Assembly (NCBI RefSeq): GCF_014645795.1
Contig: NZ_BMMK01000016.1
Location: 94,962 to 127,279, forward strand
DNA from: Longimycelium tulufanense
GTDB taxonomy: Bacteria > Actinomycetota > Actinomycetes > Mycobacteriales > Pseudonocardiaceae
Direction of reading: 5' to 3'
Length of the DNA stretch: 32,318 nt
This document shows, in pieces, positions 7,534 through 14,759 of this stretch (within the stretch, counting starts at the first letter, position 1; each line of letters starts with the position of its first letter). The position numbers and the translations under genes are program-made. The notes below the pieces were generated by a model, which saw nothing but the letters and a program-made list of their open reading frames with translations, was not told the origin of the DNA and ran no database searches.

Positions 7534-9402
7534 TTGCGCGTCCTGTCGGTGGACCTCGGCACGTCCAACACCGTCGCGGTGCTGTCCGCACACGGCCGGC
7601 CACCACGGGTCGTCGAGGTCGACGGCTCGGCCACCATGCCCTCCGCCGTGTTCGCCGCCGAGGACGGCGCCCTGCTCGTCGGCTGCGACGCCGAACGCCA
7701 TGCCCGCCTCGACCCGGCCCGCTACGAACCCAACCCCAAACGCCGAGTCGACGACAGCACCCTCCTGCTCGGCGACCGCATCGTCCCGGTCACCGACACC
7801 CTCGCCGCCGTCCTGGGCCGGGTCGCCGACGAGACCGCCCGCCAGCTCGGCGGTACCCCACCCGACGAGGTCCGGCTGACCCACCCCGCCCAGTGGGGCC
7901 CGGTCCGCCGTAACGTGCTGCTCGCCGCCGCCCGGCTCGCCGGCCTCGGCCCCGACCTCGTGCTGGTGCCCGAACCGGTCGCGGCCGCCGCCCACTACGC
8001 CTCCTTCCCGGACTCCTCGCTCGCCCCCGGCCAGGCCCTCGCCGTCTACGACCTGGGCGCCGGCACCTTCGACTGCGCCGTCGTCGGCGCCACCCGCGAC
8101 GGCTACGTCGTGCTCGCCGAGGACGGCCTGCCCGACCTCGGCGGCCTCGACGTCGACCAGGCGTTGCTGGAACACGTCGGCCGGCAGGTCTCCCGCCGCG
8201 ACCCGACCGGCTGGCAACGCCTGCTGCGCCCGGAATCCACCGCCGACCGCCGCGCCCAACGCGCCCTGCGCGAGGACGTCCGCGCCGGCAAGGAAGCCCT
8301 CTCCCGGCACCCGCAGACCGAGATACCGCTGCCGGAACCGTTCGACGACGTGCTGGTCACCCGCGCCGAGCTGGAGGGCCTGGTCCGGCCCAACCTGCTG
8401 CGCAGCGTCGAGCTGCTCGCCGCCACCATCCACGCCGCCGGCCTGCAACCGCACGCCCTCGCCGGCATCTACCTCGTCGGCGGCTCCAGCCGCATCCCCC
8501 TGATCGCCACCCTCATCGCCGACCAGCTCCGGATCGTGCCGACCAGCCTCGACCAGCCGGAGACCGCCGTCGCCTTCGGCGCCCACCACGTGCCCGGGGA
8601 CGGCGGCAGCATGCGCACCCAGGACATGGGCCCGCGGCTCCCCGCCCCCAGCGGCACCAGACCCGTGGCCGGCGTCCCCACCGGGCCACAACCGGCGGTC
8701 ACCCACAGCGCTCCGGCCTGTCCGCAGCCGCCCACCGCGACCCAGCCACCCGCCACCCCACCCGCCGGCCAGCCCTACCAGCCCACCTACCCGGTTCCGC
8801 CCGCGCCGCCGGTCCCGACCGGCAGCCGACGCAAGCCGGTCCTGATCGGCTTGGCGGTGCTCCTCCTGGTCGTGCTCGGCGTCACCGGTGGCGTCTTCCT
8901 CGCCACCCGTGGCTCGAGCGTGCCGACCGCCGAGGACTGCCAGGACGCCAAAGACAAGGACGAGCAGGGCTTCACCCCCTGCCTCCGCCACCTCGCCGGA
9001 GCGGTCCCCGACAAGGCCAACTGCGGCGGCGGCTTCGGCGGGCTGGACGTGGATCTCCGTGCCGTGGGCGGCACCACCATGGTCAGCTGCCGCGTCAGCG
9101 GCGAACAGGGCGGCTACTCCATCACCTACGCCCACCTCCCCTCACCCGAGGCTGCCGAACAGAACGCCGAGACGGTGATGTCCCTGCTGGGCAAGGGTGA
9201 TCGCGTGGAGGCCGACTGGGCCGGAAACGGATTCCGCGGCCGCTACCAGGCAGCCGCAAGCAACACCCTGGGCATGGTGGCCTTCACCGTCCAGGACCGG
9301 CCCGTCATGGGCTACGTCGTCGCCGCCAAGCTCGGCGGCAGTGAGCTGACCCCCGACGCGCTCGCCGACTACTTCGAAAAGAACATCCAGCCCGGTACCT
9401 GA
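7534..9402 (+). CDS. Membrane-anchored Hsp70-ATPase-domain protein
   Basis: 622 residues. The first 365 or so form a complete Hsp70/actin-type nucleotide-binding domain: phosphate-1 motif VDLGTSNTVAVL near residues 5-16, phosphate-2 motif YDLGAGTFDCAVV near 172-184, and adenosine motif YLVGGSSRIPLI near 313-324. There is no Hsp70 substrate-binding domain. Instead come a Pro/Thr/Gln-rich linker (about 369-431), one transmembrane helix (about 433-456), and an outside domain of about 165 residues with four cysteines. I start at TTG 7534 because GAGGGG lies 6 nt upstream and the ATPase fold begins at once. GTG 7438, also with an AGGGGA, would add 32 poorly coding residues. It may couple cytoplasmic ATP state to an envelope partner; the substrate is unknown. 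Confidence 0.85.
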   Translation: MRVLSVDLGTSNTVAVLSAHGRPPRVVEVDGSATMPSAVFAAEDGALLVGCDAERHARLDPARYEPNPKRRVDDSTLLLGDRIVPVTDTLAAVLGRVADETARQLGGTPPDEVRLTHPAQWGPVRRNVLLAAARLAGLGPDLVLVPEPVAAAAHYASFPDSSLAPGQALAVYDLGAGTFDCAVVGATRDGYVVLAEDGLPDLGGLDVDQALLEHVGRQVSRRDPTGWQRLLRPESTADRRAQRALREDVRAGKEALSRHPQTEIPLPEPFDDVLVTRAELEGLVRPNLLRSVELLAATIHAAGLQPHALAGIYLVGGSSRIPLIATLIADQLRIVPTSLDQPETAVAFGAHHVPGDGGSMRTQDMGPRLPAPSGTRPVAGVPTGPQPAVTHSAPACPQPPTATQPPATPPAGQPYQPTYPVPPAPPVPTGSRRKPVLIGLAVLLLVVLGVTGGVFLATRGSSVPTAEDCQDAKDKDEQGFTPCLRHLAGAVPDKANCGGGFGGLDVDLRAVGGTTMVSCRVSGEQGGYSITYAHLPSPEAAEQNAETVMSLLGKGDRVEADWAGNGFRGRYQAAASNTLGMVAFTVQDRPVMGYVVAAKLGGSELTPDALADYFEKNIQPGT

Positions 9403-9512
9403 GCGCCCCGCACTCAAGGGGGCCGCATTTCCTACCAGCCGTGTTCGGGTCGGTGTCGGGGTCCACCGGCCAGCGGGCAACGCGGCGGCGATGCAGACAC
9501 CGCGGCACGCGC

Positions 9513-9650
9513 CTACTTTCCGCGGTTCTGCCACCACCAGCGGAGCAGGACCACGAGCGTGGCCACCATCCCCGCGGCAATGACGATCTTGCCGAGTGGA
9601 GACGACAGACCCGTCGGATCGGTCTGGGCGATCACCATCGAGAGGGGCAC
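9513..9650 (-). CDS. Small single-span membrane protein
   Basis: 45 residues from GTG 9650, or 41 from ATG 9638. A hydrophobic helix GKIVIAAGMVATLVVLLRWWW at about residues 20-40 is followed by a short basic tail, QNRGK. No function is recognised. Support: TAGCCT (complement of 9658-9663) lies 7 nt before the GTG, giving a leaderless start. The divergent DUF3046 gene has an identical TAGCCT with the same 7-nt gap. The peptide has a plausible amphiphilic layout rather than the Arg/Pro-rich composition of shadow frames. It lies alone between the Hsp70-like gene and DUF3046. Confidence 0.55.
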   Translation of the reverse strand: MPLSMVIAQTDPTGLSSPLGKIVIAAGMVATLVVLLRWWWQNRGK

Positions 9651-9657
9651 GTGCCGG

Positions 9658-9707
9658 AGGCTACCGGGCCAGCAGGCACCGCACCGTCCCCGCGTAGCCT
9701 GGTGCCG
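9658..9707. promoter_or_regulatory. Back-to-back TAGCCT promoters giving leaderless starts
   Basis: On the plus strand TAGCCT at 9695-9700 is followed after exactly 7 nt by the ATG of the DUF3046 gene (9708). On the minus strand TAGCCT (complement of 9658-9663) is followed after exactly 7 nt by the GTG of the small membrane protein (9650). Transcription starting about 7 nt past the -10 would place the start codon at the 5' end, consistent with leaderless translation in actinobacteria. The two -10 elements are 31 bp apart, so the -35 regions overlap. Confidence 0.5.
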
Positions 9708-9902
9708 ATGCGCCACACCGTCTTCCGCAGGCTTATGGCCGACGAGTTCGGCGAGATCCGGGCCGAGATGATCGCCCGCGACCACGTGCTGTCCACACTT
9801 GGCGGGCGCACCGTGGACCAGGCACTGGCGGCCGGCAGCGACCCCAAGGAGGTCTGGCGCGCCATCTGTGACGCCTTCGACGTCCCGTGGGAGCGTCGAT
9901 AA
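9708..9902 (+). CDS. DUF3046 protein
   Basis: 64 residues beginning MRHTVFRRLMADEFG, with a tail of DPKEVWRAICDAFDVPWERR. This is the short DUF3046 family that commonly sits upstream of recA in actinobacteria; function unknown. The protein is small, helical and soluble. ATG 9708 is the only sensible start, and TAGCCT 7 nt upstream suggests leaderless translation. Longer in-frame extension upstream crosses the small membrane-protein gene and is not credible. Its position next to recA is conserved, but no mechanistic link is known. Confidence 0.88.
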   Translation: MRHTVFRRLMADEFGEIRAEMIARDHVLSTLGGRTVDQALAAGSDPKEVWRAICDAFDVPWERR

Positions 9903-9945
9903 TCGGGCTTCGGAAGAGGCTTCCGGGCGATGAAGCCAGCGGGCT

Positions 9946-10632
9946 CTAGTAGTACGGGTTGTTCGCGGCGCCCGGCAGCTCGCCGTGCTTGTGCCGGTAC
10001 GCCTCGCGACGGGTCTCCTCCGCCAGCCGCGACCGCTCCTCGCGCACGAGCCGCTCCTGCTCCGGCGTGGGATGCCCCTCGGCCACCGCCAGCTCCGCCT
10101 GGACCAGATCCTCGATCTCGGCGATCCGCCGCCGCTCCGCGGCCAGCTCCGCACCGTGGTCGGCGTCCGGCGGCTCGTGGTGGCGGTAGCGGACGAACGG
10201 GTTGTCGTCGGTGAGCCCGCCACTGACCCGGCCGTAGAAGCCAATGAACATCAACAGCATCCCGACGAGCAGGCTGAACACCACGTTCTGCATCTGGAAC
10301 GCGAAGATGTTGAACGGCGTCTGCATCAGGGCCAGGTTGACCAGGCCGGACAGGAAGAACAGCACGCCGAACACGATGTTGGTCGTGGAGGCGGCCGCGC
10401 CGCCGCGGATCGCGGCCAGCACCAGGACCAGACCGACCACCACCGAGATCAGCGACAGCAGGCCGTTCGTGGACAGCCCGAGGATCTCCTGGCCGGTCGT
10501 GGTGACGAAATCGATCTGCCTGGCCAGCCCGAGGGCACCGAAGACCACCAGGTAGAGGCCGACCAACGCGGCGCCGGCGCGGTAGATCCGGCTCAGCGGG
10601 TGGTTCGGGGGTAGGTAGGGATCCAGCTTCAT
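9946..10632 (-). CDS. DUF4383 four-helix membrane protein
   Basis: 228 residues. Four predicted transmembrane helices (about 17-38, 56-77, 83-103 and 113-134) match the DUF4383 family. A cytoplasmic charged helical tail of about 80 residues (ELAAERRRIAEIEDLVQAEL and following) is likely coiled coil, and the protein ends in ANNPYY. Function is unknown. ATG 10632 has GAGGAGG about 7 nt upstream and the mature-looking start MKLDPYLPPNHPL; the open frame further upstream is low-complexity. The gene is divergent from recA, with about 500 nt between the start codons, and its own leader probably includes the hairpin at 10700-10741. Confidence 0.82.
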   Translation of the reverse strand: MKLDPYLPPNHPLSRIYRAGAALVGLYLVVFGALGLARQIDFVTTTGQEILGLSTNGLLSLISVVVGLVLVLAAIRGGAAASTTNIVFGVLFFLSGLVNLALMQTPFNIFAFQMQNVVFSLLVGMLLMFIGFYGRVSGGLTDDNPFVRYRHHEPPDADHGAELAAERRRIAEIEDLVQAELAVAEGHPTPEQERLVREERSRLAEETRREAYRHKHGELPGAANNPYY

Positions 10633-10699
10633 CGCGAACCTCCTCGCCGGTACGCCCGGGTGGGGACGGCGGCGTGCCGGTGCGCAGCCGGTACGCATC

Positions 10700-10741
10700 A
10701 TCGAGTGTGCGCCGCCGGCCGGCTCGGCGCACCTGCTCGAT
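10700..10741. other. Two-part inverted repeat in the DUF4383-recA intergenic region
   Basis: The inner arms GTGCGCCG (10707-10714) and CGGCGCAC (10725-10732) form an 8-bp perfect stem. The outer arms ATCGAG (10700-10705) and CTCGAT (10736-10741) continue it after a small asymmetric bulge. It lies about 70 nt upstream of the DUF4383 start on the minus strand and about 170 nt upstream of the recA LexA box. It could be a leader hairpin of the DUF4383 mRNA or a protein-binding palindrome. Confidence 0.5.
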
Positions 10742-10912
10742 CAGGTGCGTTTCCGGGCCGTGCTGTCGCTTTTGTTCCCGTTCCGGCCAGTTCGACGGCG
10801 ACCCACCCCTCTTGGCCTACCCACCGCGCGCCCCCTCCCCACCCGCCGGAACAGGTCCATGGGGCTGCCCACGGTCGGCCTGGGCACTCGAGCCGGCGTG
10901 TCGCGGCCCTGA

Positions 10913-10935
10913 TCGAACACCTGTTCGGGTAAGGT
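10913..10935 (+). promoter_or_regulatory. recA SOS promoter: LexA box and -10 element
   Basis: TCGAACACCTGTTCGG at 10913-10928 matches the LexA consensus TCGAAC-N4-GTTCGA except for the last base. TAAGGT at 10930-10935 follows immediately and fits a -10 hexamer; no good -35 is visible at 17-18 bp. The box lies upstream of and abutting the -10, so LexA would block polymerase binding. The expected transcription start, near 10942, gives a leader of about 190 nt before recA. Confidence 0.8.
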
Positions 10936-10936
10936 G

Positions 10937-10964
10937 TTGTCCACAATGGCGCCGGTTGTCCACA
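10937..10964 (+). promoter_or_regulatory. Two perfect DnaA boxes at the recA transcription start
   Basis: TTGTCCACA occurs at 10937-10945 and again at 10956-10964, same orientation, 19 bp start to start. This is the preferred DnaA box of high-GC actinobacteria (Streptomyces and Mycobacterium origins). They lie just past the -10 of recA, over the likely start site, where bound DnaA-ATP could repress or modulate recA. Whether DnaA binds here is inference. Confidence 0.65.
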
Positions 10965-11130
10965 GGCGGCGCGCCCGGTGCCCGGAACGTCGGCCCCTCC
11001 TCGTAGCGTCGACGACGACAACAGCAACCAGCGCACAACCCAGCGACTACGACCCAGCACGACCCCGCATCGACAACCCAGGACCTCGGGCTGGCCTCCA
11101 GCCCCGACCGACCGAGGTGAGGAACCCCCA

Positions 11131-12171
11131 ATGGCACCTGCACCCGACCGGGACAAGGCACTCGAGCTGGCCTTGGCCCAGATCGAGAAGAACTTCGGCA
11201 AGGGTTCGGTGATGCGCCTCGGCGAGGAGGGGCGACCCCCGGTCGAGGTGATCCCGACCGGCTCCATCGCACTGGACGTCGCCCTGGGCATCGGTGGCCT
11301 CCCTCGCGGCCGAATCGTCGAGGTGTACGGACCCGAGTCGAGCGGAAAGACGTCGATCGCCCTGCACGCTGTCGCCAGCGCCCAGAAGGCGGGCGGAATC
11401 GCCGCCTTCATCGACGCCGAGCACGCACTGGACCCCGAGTACGCCAAGGCTTTGGGCGTGGACACCGACGCGCTGCTGGTCTCCCAGCCGGACACCGGGG
11501 AACAGGCGCTGGAGATCGCGGACATGCTGATCCGCTCCGGCGCCCTGGACGTCATCGTCATCGACTCGGTGGCCGCGCTGGTGCCGCGCGCCGAGATCGA
11601 GGGCGAGATGGGCGACAGTCACGTCGGCCTACAGGCCCGCCTGATGAGCCAGGCACTGCGGAAGATCACCTCCGCCCTGAACAACGCCAACACCACCGCG
11701 ATTTTCATCAACCAATTGCGGGAAAAGGTGGGGGTGCTTTTCGGATCTCCTGAGACGACGACCGGCGGTCGGGCGTTGAAGTTCTACGCTTCGGTGCGGC
11801 TGGACATTCGCCGAATCGAAACCCTGAAGGACGGTTCGGACGCGGTCGGAAACCGGACCCGGGTCAAGGTCGTGAAAAACAAGGTGGCGCCCCCGTTCCG
11901 CCAGGCCGAGTTCGACATCCTCTACGGCGTGGGCATCAGCCGGGAGGGGTCGCTGCTGGACATGGGCGTCGAGCACGCCATCGTCCGCAAGTCCGGCGCC
12001 TGGTACACCTACGAGGGCGACCAGCTTGGCCAGGGCAAGGAGAACGCCCGCCGGTTCCTGCGGGAGAACCCGGACATCGCCAACGAGATCGAGAAGCGGA
12101 TCAAGGAGAAGCTCGGCATCGGCGCCCAGCTCGACGCCGAGGGCGACGAGCCCGCGCCGGTCGACTTCTGA
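11131..12171 (+). CDS. recA: Recombinase RecA
   Basis: 346 residues, the normal bacterial length, with no intein. RecA polymerises on ssDNA, catalyses homologous strand exchange and stimulates LexA self-cleavage. Seen: KGSVMRLG (24-31), Walker A GPESSGKT (67-74), the Walker B strand [12 protein letters not shown], the L2-region NQLREKVGV and [16 protein letters not shown], and an acidic C-terminus ([11 protein letters not shown]). ATG 11131 lies after GAGGTGAGG and begins the standard N-terminus; the 153 nt of open frame upstream is the leader. A LexA box and twin DnaA boxes precede it. recX starts 5 nt after the stop, so the pair is one operon. Confidence 0.98.
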   Translation: MAPAPDRDKALELALAQIEKNFGKGSVMRLGEEGRPPVEVIPTGSIALDVALGIGGLPRGRIVEVYGPESSGKTSIALHAVASAQKAGGIAAFIDAEHALDPEYAKALGVDTDALLVSQPDTGEQALEIADMLIRSGALDVIVIDSVAALVPRAEIEGEMGDSHVGLQARLMSQALRKITSALNNANTTAIFINQLREKVGVLFGSPETTTGGRALKFYASVRLDIRRIETLKDGSDAVGNRTRVKVVKNKVAPPFRQAEFDILYGVGISREGSLLDMGVEHAIVRKSGAWYTYEGDQLGQGKENARRFLRENPDIANEIEKRIKEKLGIGAQLDAEGDEPAPVDF

Positions 12172-12176
12172 CCGCC

Positions 12177-12755
12177 ATGCCCGTGCCCGCCGGTCGGGGC
12201 CGCGGTGGGGGCGACCGGACCGGTCGCCCCCACCGGACAACCAATACCCCGCAGCTACCCGAGGATCCGGAGGCGCGTGCCCGCGAGCTGTGCCTGCGGA
12301 TGCTGACCTCCCGGCCCCGCACCCGCGCCGAACTGCACCGCACCCTGCTGCGGCGGGGGATCGAAGCGGAGGTCGCGGAGCGTGTCCTGTCCCGTTTCGA
12401 CGAGGTGGGGCTGATCGATGACGCCACCTTCGCCGAGACCTGGGTGCGCTCCCGGCACACCTACCAGGGCCTCGGGCGCCGTGCGCTCGCCGCCGAACTG
12501 CGCCGCCGGGGCGTGGCCGACAGCGTGGTGGCCGAGGCGGTGGCGGAGGTCGACGCGGACGCCGAGGAGGAGCGGGCCCGGCAACTGGTGCGTCGCCGCC
12601 TCCCGAGCGTGGCCGGCAGGGACGAGGTGACCCGTGTCCGCCGCCTCGTGGGCATGCTCGCCCGCAAGGGTTACTCGGAGGGGCTGGCCTTGCGGGTTGT
12701 GCGGGACGAGCTGCGCAAGGCGGGCGAGGAAACCGAGCTACTCGACGACTGCTGA
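12177..12755 (+). CDS. recX: Regulatory protein RecX
   Basis: 192 residues with a RecX-type three-helix repeat core: CLRMLTSRPRTRAELHRTLLRRGIE near 38-62, then the middle FAETWVRSRHTYQGLGRRALAAELRRRGV and a C-terminal LVGMLARKGYSEGLALRVVRDEL. RecX binds RecA filaments and limits their ATPase and strand exchange. The first 30 or so residues are a Gly/Arg/Pro-rich, probably disordered extension; ATG 12177 is 5 nt after the recA stop, but a start a few codons later (GTG 12182 is out of frame) cannot be excluded. Co-transcription with recA keeps RecX proportional to RecA after damage. Confidence 0.93.
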   Translation: MPVPAGRGRGGGDRTGRPHRTTNTPQLPEDPEARARELCLRMLTSRPRTRAELHRTLLRRGIEAEVAERVLSRFDEVGLIDDATFAETWVRSRHTYQGLGRRALAAELRRRGVADSVVAEAVAEVDADAEEERARQLVRRRLPSVAGRDEVTRVRRLVGMLARKGYSEGLALRVVRDELRKAGEETELLDDC

Positions 12756-12940
12756 GCGGAAAGTGGTGCCAGTCTGCTGTTGGCGGCGCTTGCCCGAACT
12801 CGAACAATCCAGACTCGGCTCGCAACGTTTTGCGGCTCTTTCACAATTTTGTTCGGGTATGACGAAAGCGACGTCCTTCCCTGAGACGCTCTTCACCTTC
12901 GCGGTCCGAACGACCGATCACCGTACTAGGCTCTGCCACC
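12756..12940. other. recX-HAD intergenic region with a likely leaderless promoter
   Basis: A relatively A/T-rich patch (about 12820-12870) follows recX. A weak hairpin CGCAA(cgtt)TTGCG there is the only terminator-like structure I see. TAGGCT at 12927-12932 is followed after 8 nt by the ATG of the HAD gene (12941), consistent with a leaderless transcript. A TCGAACA string near 12799 lacks the second half of a LexA box. Confidence 0.45.
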
Positions 12941-13621
12941 ATGACCGCTTGGGGGAGAGGACCGCGCACCCGGCACATCGTGTGGGATTGGAACGGCACT
13001 CTCCTGGCCGACAACCATGCGGTGTTGGCGGCGGTCAATGCGGTCTGTTCGGAGTTCGGGCGCGCCGCGATCACGCTCGACGAGTGGCGCGAGATGTTCA
13101 GCCGACCGCTGCACGGCTGCTACGAGCGACTGCTGAACCGTCGTCTGGACCACGACGACTGGGTCCGGATCGACAGCCTCTACCACGAGCGCTACCGGGA
13201 TCTGCTTGGTGAGTGCGGGCTCGCGGCGGGAGTCCCGCACCTGTTGCACGACTGGGCGGCCGCGGGCGGAACCCAGTCGCTGCTGTCGATGTGGTTCCAC
13301 GCCGAGCTGGTCCCACTCGTCAGCGAGCTCGGCCTGGCCGGGTTGTTCACCCGCATCGACGGCCTGCGGGTGGATCTCGGTGGTGGTTCCAAGACCGAGC
13401 ATTTCGTGGAGCACCTGTACGCCCAGGGTCTCGACCCCGCCGACGTCGTCCTCATCGGTGACGTCACCGACGACGCGCACGCCGCCCACAGCGCGGGTGC
13501 GAACTGCGTCCTCGTCACCACCGGAATAATGTCGCGTTCCGCCCTCGACTCGACCGGCGCTCCGGTCGTGGACTCGATTCCCGAGGCCCTGTCGCTCATC
13601 CGCCGTGAGTCGGCGGCCTGA
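12941..13621 (+). CDS. HAD-superfamily hydrolase
   Basis: 226 residues with a complete HAD core. Motif I reads WDWNGTLLAD: nucleophile D16 is present, but the usual second Asp (general acid) is N18. The helical cap includes the ERYRDLLGECGLAAGVPHLL region, motif II is probably LLSMW (serine), the motif III lysine is in GGGSKTEHF, and motif IV is LIGDVTDDAHAA. The phosphoglycolate-phosphatase-like subgroup often carries DWNGT, so a phosphatase of a small phosphorylated metabolite is likely; the substrate is unknown. A TAGGCT -10 lies 8 nt before the ATG and no Shine-Dalgarno is seen, so translation is probably leaderless. It is convergent with the downstream acetyltransferase, with about 50 nt between stops. 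Confidence 0.87.
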   Translation: MTAWGRGPRTRHIVWDWNGTLLADNHAVLAAVNAVCSEFGRAAITLDEWREMFSRPLHGCYERLLNRRLDHDDWVRIDSLYHERYRDLLGECGLAAGVPHLLHDWAAAGGTQSLLSMWFHAELVPLVSELGLAGLFTRIDGLRVDLGGGSKTEHFVEHLYAQGLDPADVVLIGDVTDDAHAAHSAGANCVLVTTGIMSRSALDSTGAPVVDSIPEALSLIRRESAA

Positions 13622-13674
13622 GCTCGCCCAGAACCCGCCCGGACTTGTCGGCCAGGCACCGGATACGCCCGCCG

Positions 13675-14580
13675 CTACGCCACGAACTGCACGAAAAGCC
13701 GGTCCTCGATCGGCTCGTAGCCGATCCGCTGGTAGATCCCGTTGCTCGTCGGGTTCGCCGCGTCCGCGAACAGGACCACGTCATCGGCGCCGCTGTCCAA
13801 AGCAACCTGGCTCACCGCGGCGGTCACTGCGGCCCCGTAGCCACGTCCGCGCATCGCGGGAGGGGTGTAAACCGCGCCAACCCGGGCCATTCCGGCGACC
13901 GACCGGGTCAGGCCGGCGACCGCGACCGGGACACCGCCGAGCTCCCACAGGTAGAGCCCCCCGTGGAGGAGCCGTTCGTCCACAGTGGATTCGGCCCGTT
14001 CCTCGGGTTCCCCGATGTCCCGGAAGAATGCCCGGAGCCAGCCCAGCAGCAGGTCGCGGTCCGGATCCCGAGCGACTCGCGCGGCGCCGGCCGGACGTGG
14101 ATCGGGAACCGAGAGCTTTCCCAGCCGGTACAGTCGATCCCGCCGCCGCACGCGGGCCTCCACACCGGTGGCGTCCTGCCATGCCTGGGTGGAGACGTTC
14201 GCGGTGTCGGCGTGTGCGTTGACTCCCGTCAAGGTCCGGCCACGGTCGACGAGGATCGGTACCAGTTCCCGCGCCGCCTGAGCCGGCATCTGGCTCAGTG
14301 CCATGGGAAGTGGCGGAGTGTGCACGAACGCTCCCGACACACCGCTCTCATCGGAACGCCAACACCCGAACAACGGCGTGTCGCCTCCGAACGCGGAACG
14401 CCCACGGACCCGAACGCTCTCGGCCACGGTGAGGAGCACGGTGTTGTGCGCGGGCCGTGTCCGCAGGAAGGTTCCCGCGGCCGCGAAATATTCCTCGACG
14501 TCCTCCGTGAGGTACCAGGCCACACGGTTATGGTGTTGCGCCACACCGCCCGCGCGCATCTTGTTTTCGTGGCCCGCCAT
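13675..14580 (-). CDS. GNAT-family N-acetyltransferase (two-lobed)
   Basis: 301 residues. The C-terminal half carries the canonical acetyl-CoA signature AVYTPPAMRGRGYGAAVTAAV, then a motif B-like stretch NPTSNGIYQRIGYEPIED near the end. The N-terminal half (residues 1-150) resembles the degenerate first domain of two-domain GNATs. The substrate is unknown. The start is uncertain: ATG 14580 (MAGHENKMRAGG) or ATG 14559 (MRAGGVAQHHN); neither has a strong Shine-Dalgarno. The gene lies downstream of edd-eda on the same strand, but a 180-nt gap holding a long inverted repeat separates them, so it is probably a separate transcript. Confidence 0.83.
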   Translation of the reverse strand: MAGHENKMRAGGVAQHHNRVAWYLTEDVEEYFAAAGTFLRTRPAHNTVLLTVAESVRVRGRSAFGGDTPLFGCWRSDESGVSGAFVHTPPLPMALSQMPAQAARELVPILVDRGRTLTGVNAHADTANVSTQAWQDATGVEARVRRRDRLYRLGKLSVPDPRPAGAARVARDPDRDLLLGWLRAFFRDIGEPEERAESTVDERLLHGGLYLWELGGVPVAVAGLTRSVAGMARVGAVYTPPAMRGRGYGAAVTAAVSQVALDSGADDVVLFADAANPTSNGIYQRIGYEPIEDRLFVQFVA

Positions 14581-14625
14581 AGCGACAGCTGAACCCGCCG
14601 TCGACGTGCCGCCGCCTCCGGAAAC

Positions 14626-14734
14626 AGGAGGCTGTTGGCGAGCAACCGACTGCGGAGTAACGGCATCAGGCCACGGGCCGCCATCGAGCCCGTCGAGTCC
14701 GTTCTCCGCCTACTTGCCGCGCCAACAGCCTCCT
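14626..14734. repeat. 15-bp perfect inverted repeat between eda and the GNAT gene
   Basis: AGGAGGCTGTTGGCG at 14626-14640 is the exact reverse complement of CGCCAACAGCCTCCT at 14720-14734, with 79 nt between. It fills most of the gap between eda and the downstream GNAT gene on the minus strand. It could be a structured RNA, a terminator-like long-range stem, or remnant ends of a small mobile element (a MITE-like core of 79 nt). No target-site duplication is evident to me. Confidence 0.6.
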
Positions 14735-14759
14735 CGAACAGCGGGAGGCAGAACCCGGA

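Noticed and set aside
4017-7913. Long plus-strand frames antisense to lhr, some over 370 codons
   Set aside because: Composition (His/Arg/Pro/Gln-rich) and overlap with a well-supported helicase gene show they arise from GC-skewed codon positions.
7252-9135. 627-codon minus-strand frame opposite the Hsp70-like gene
   Set aside because: Gly/Ala/Asp/Gln-rich shadow; the plus-strand frame has full Hsp70 motifs.
10978-11130. N-terminal extension of RecA using the upstream open frame
   Set aside because: The stretch contains the leader, does not resemble RecA, and ATG 11131 has a good ribosome site and the standard N-terminus.
11131-12171. Possible intein in RecA, as known in some mycobacteria
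   Set aside because: The protein is 346 residues and collinear with ordinary RecA; there is no insertion.
12795-12860. Possible LexA box near TCGAACA upstream of the HAD gene
   Set aside because: The second half-site GTTCGA is missing at the required spacing.
14295-14684. 129-codon minus-strand frame covering the inverted repeat and the GNAT start
   Set aside because: No ribosome site, no similarity, and it overlaps the GNAT gene in another frame; the repeat is better treated as a non-coding element.
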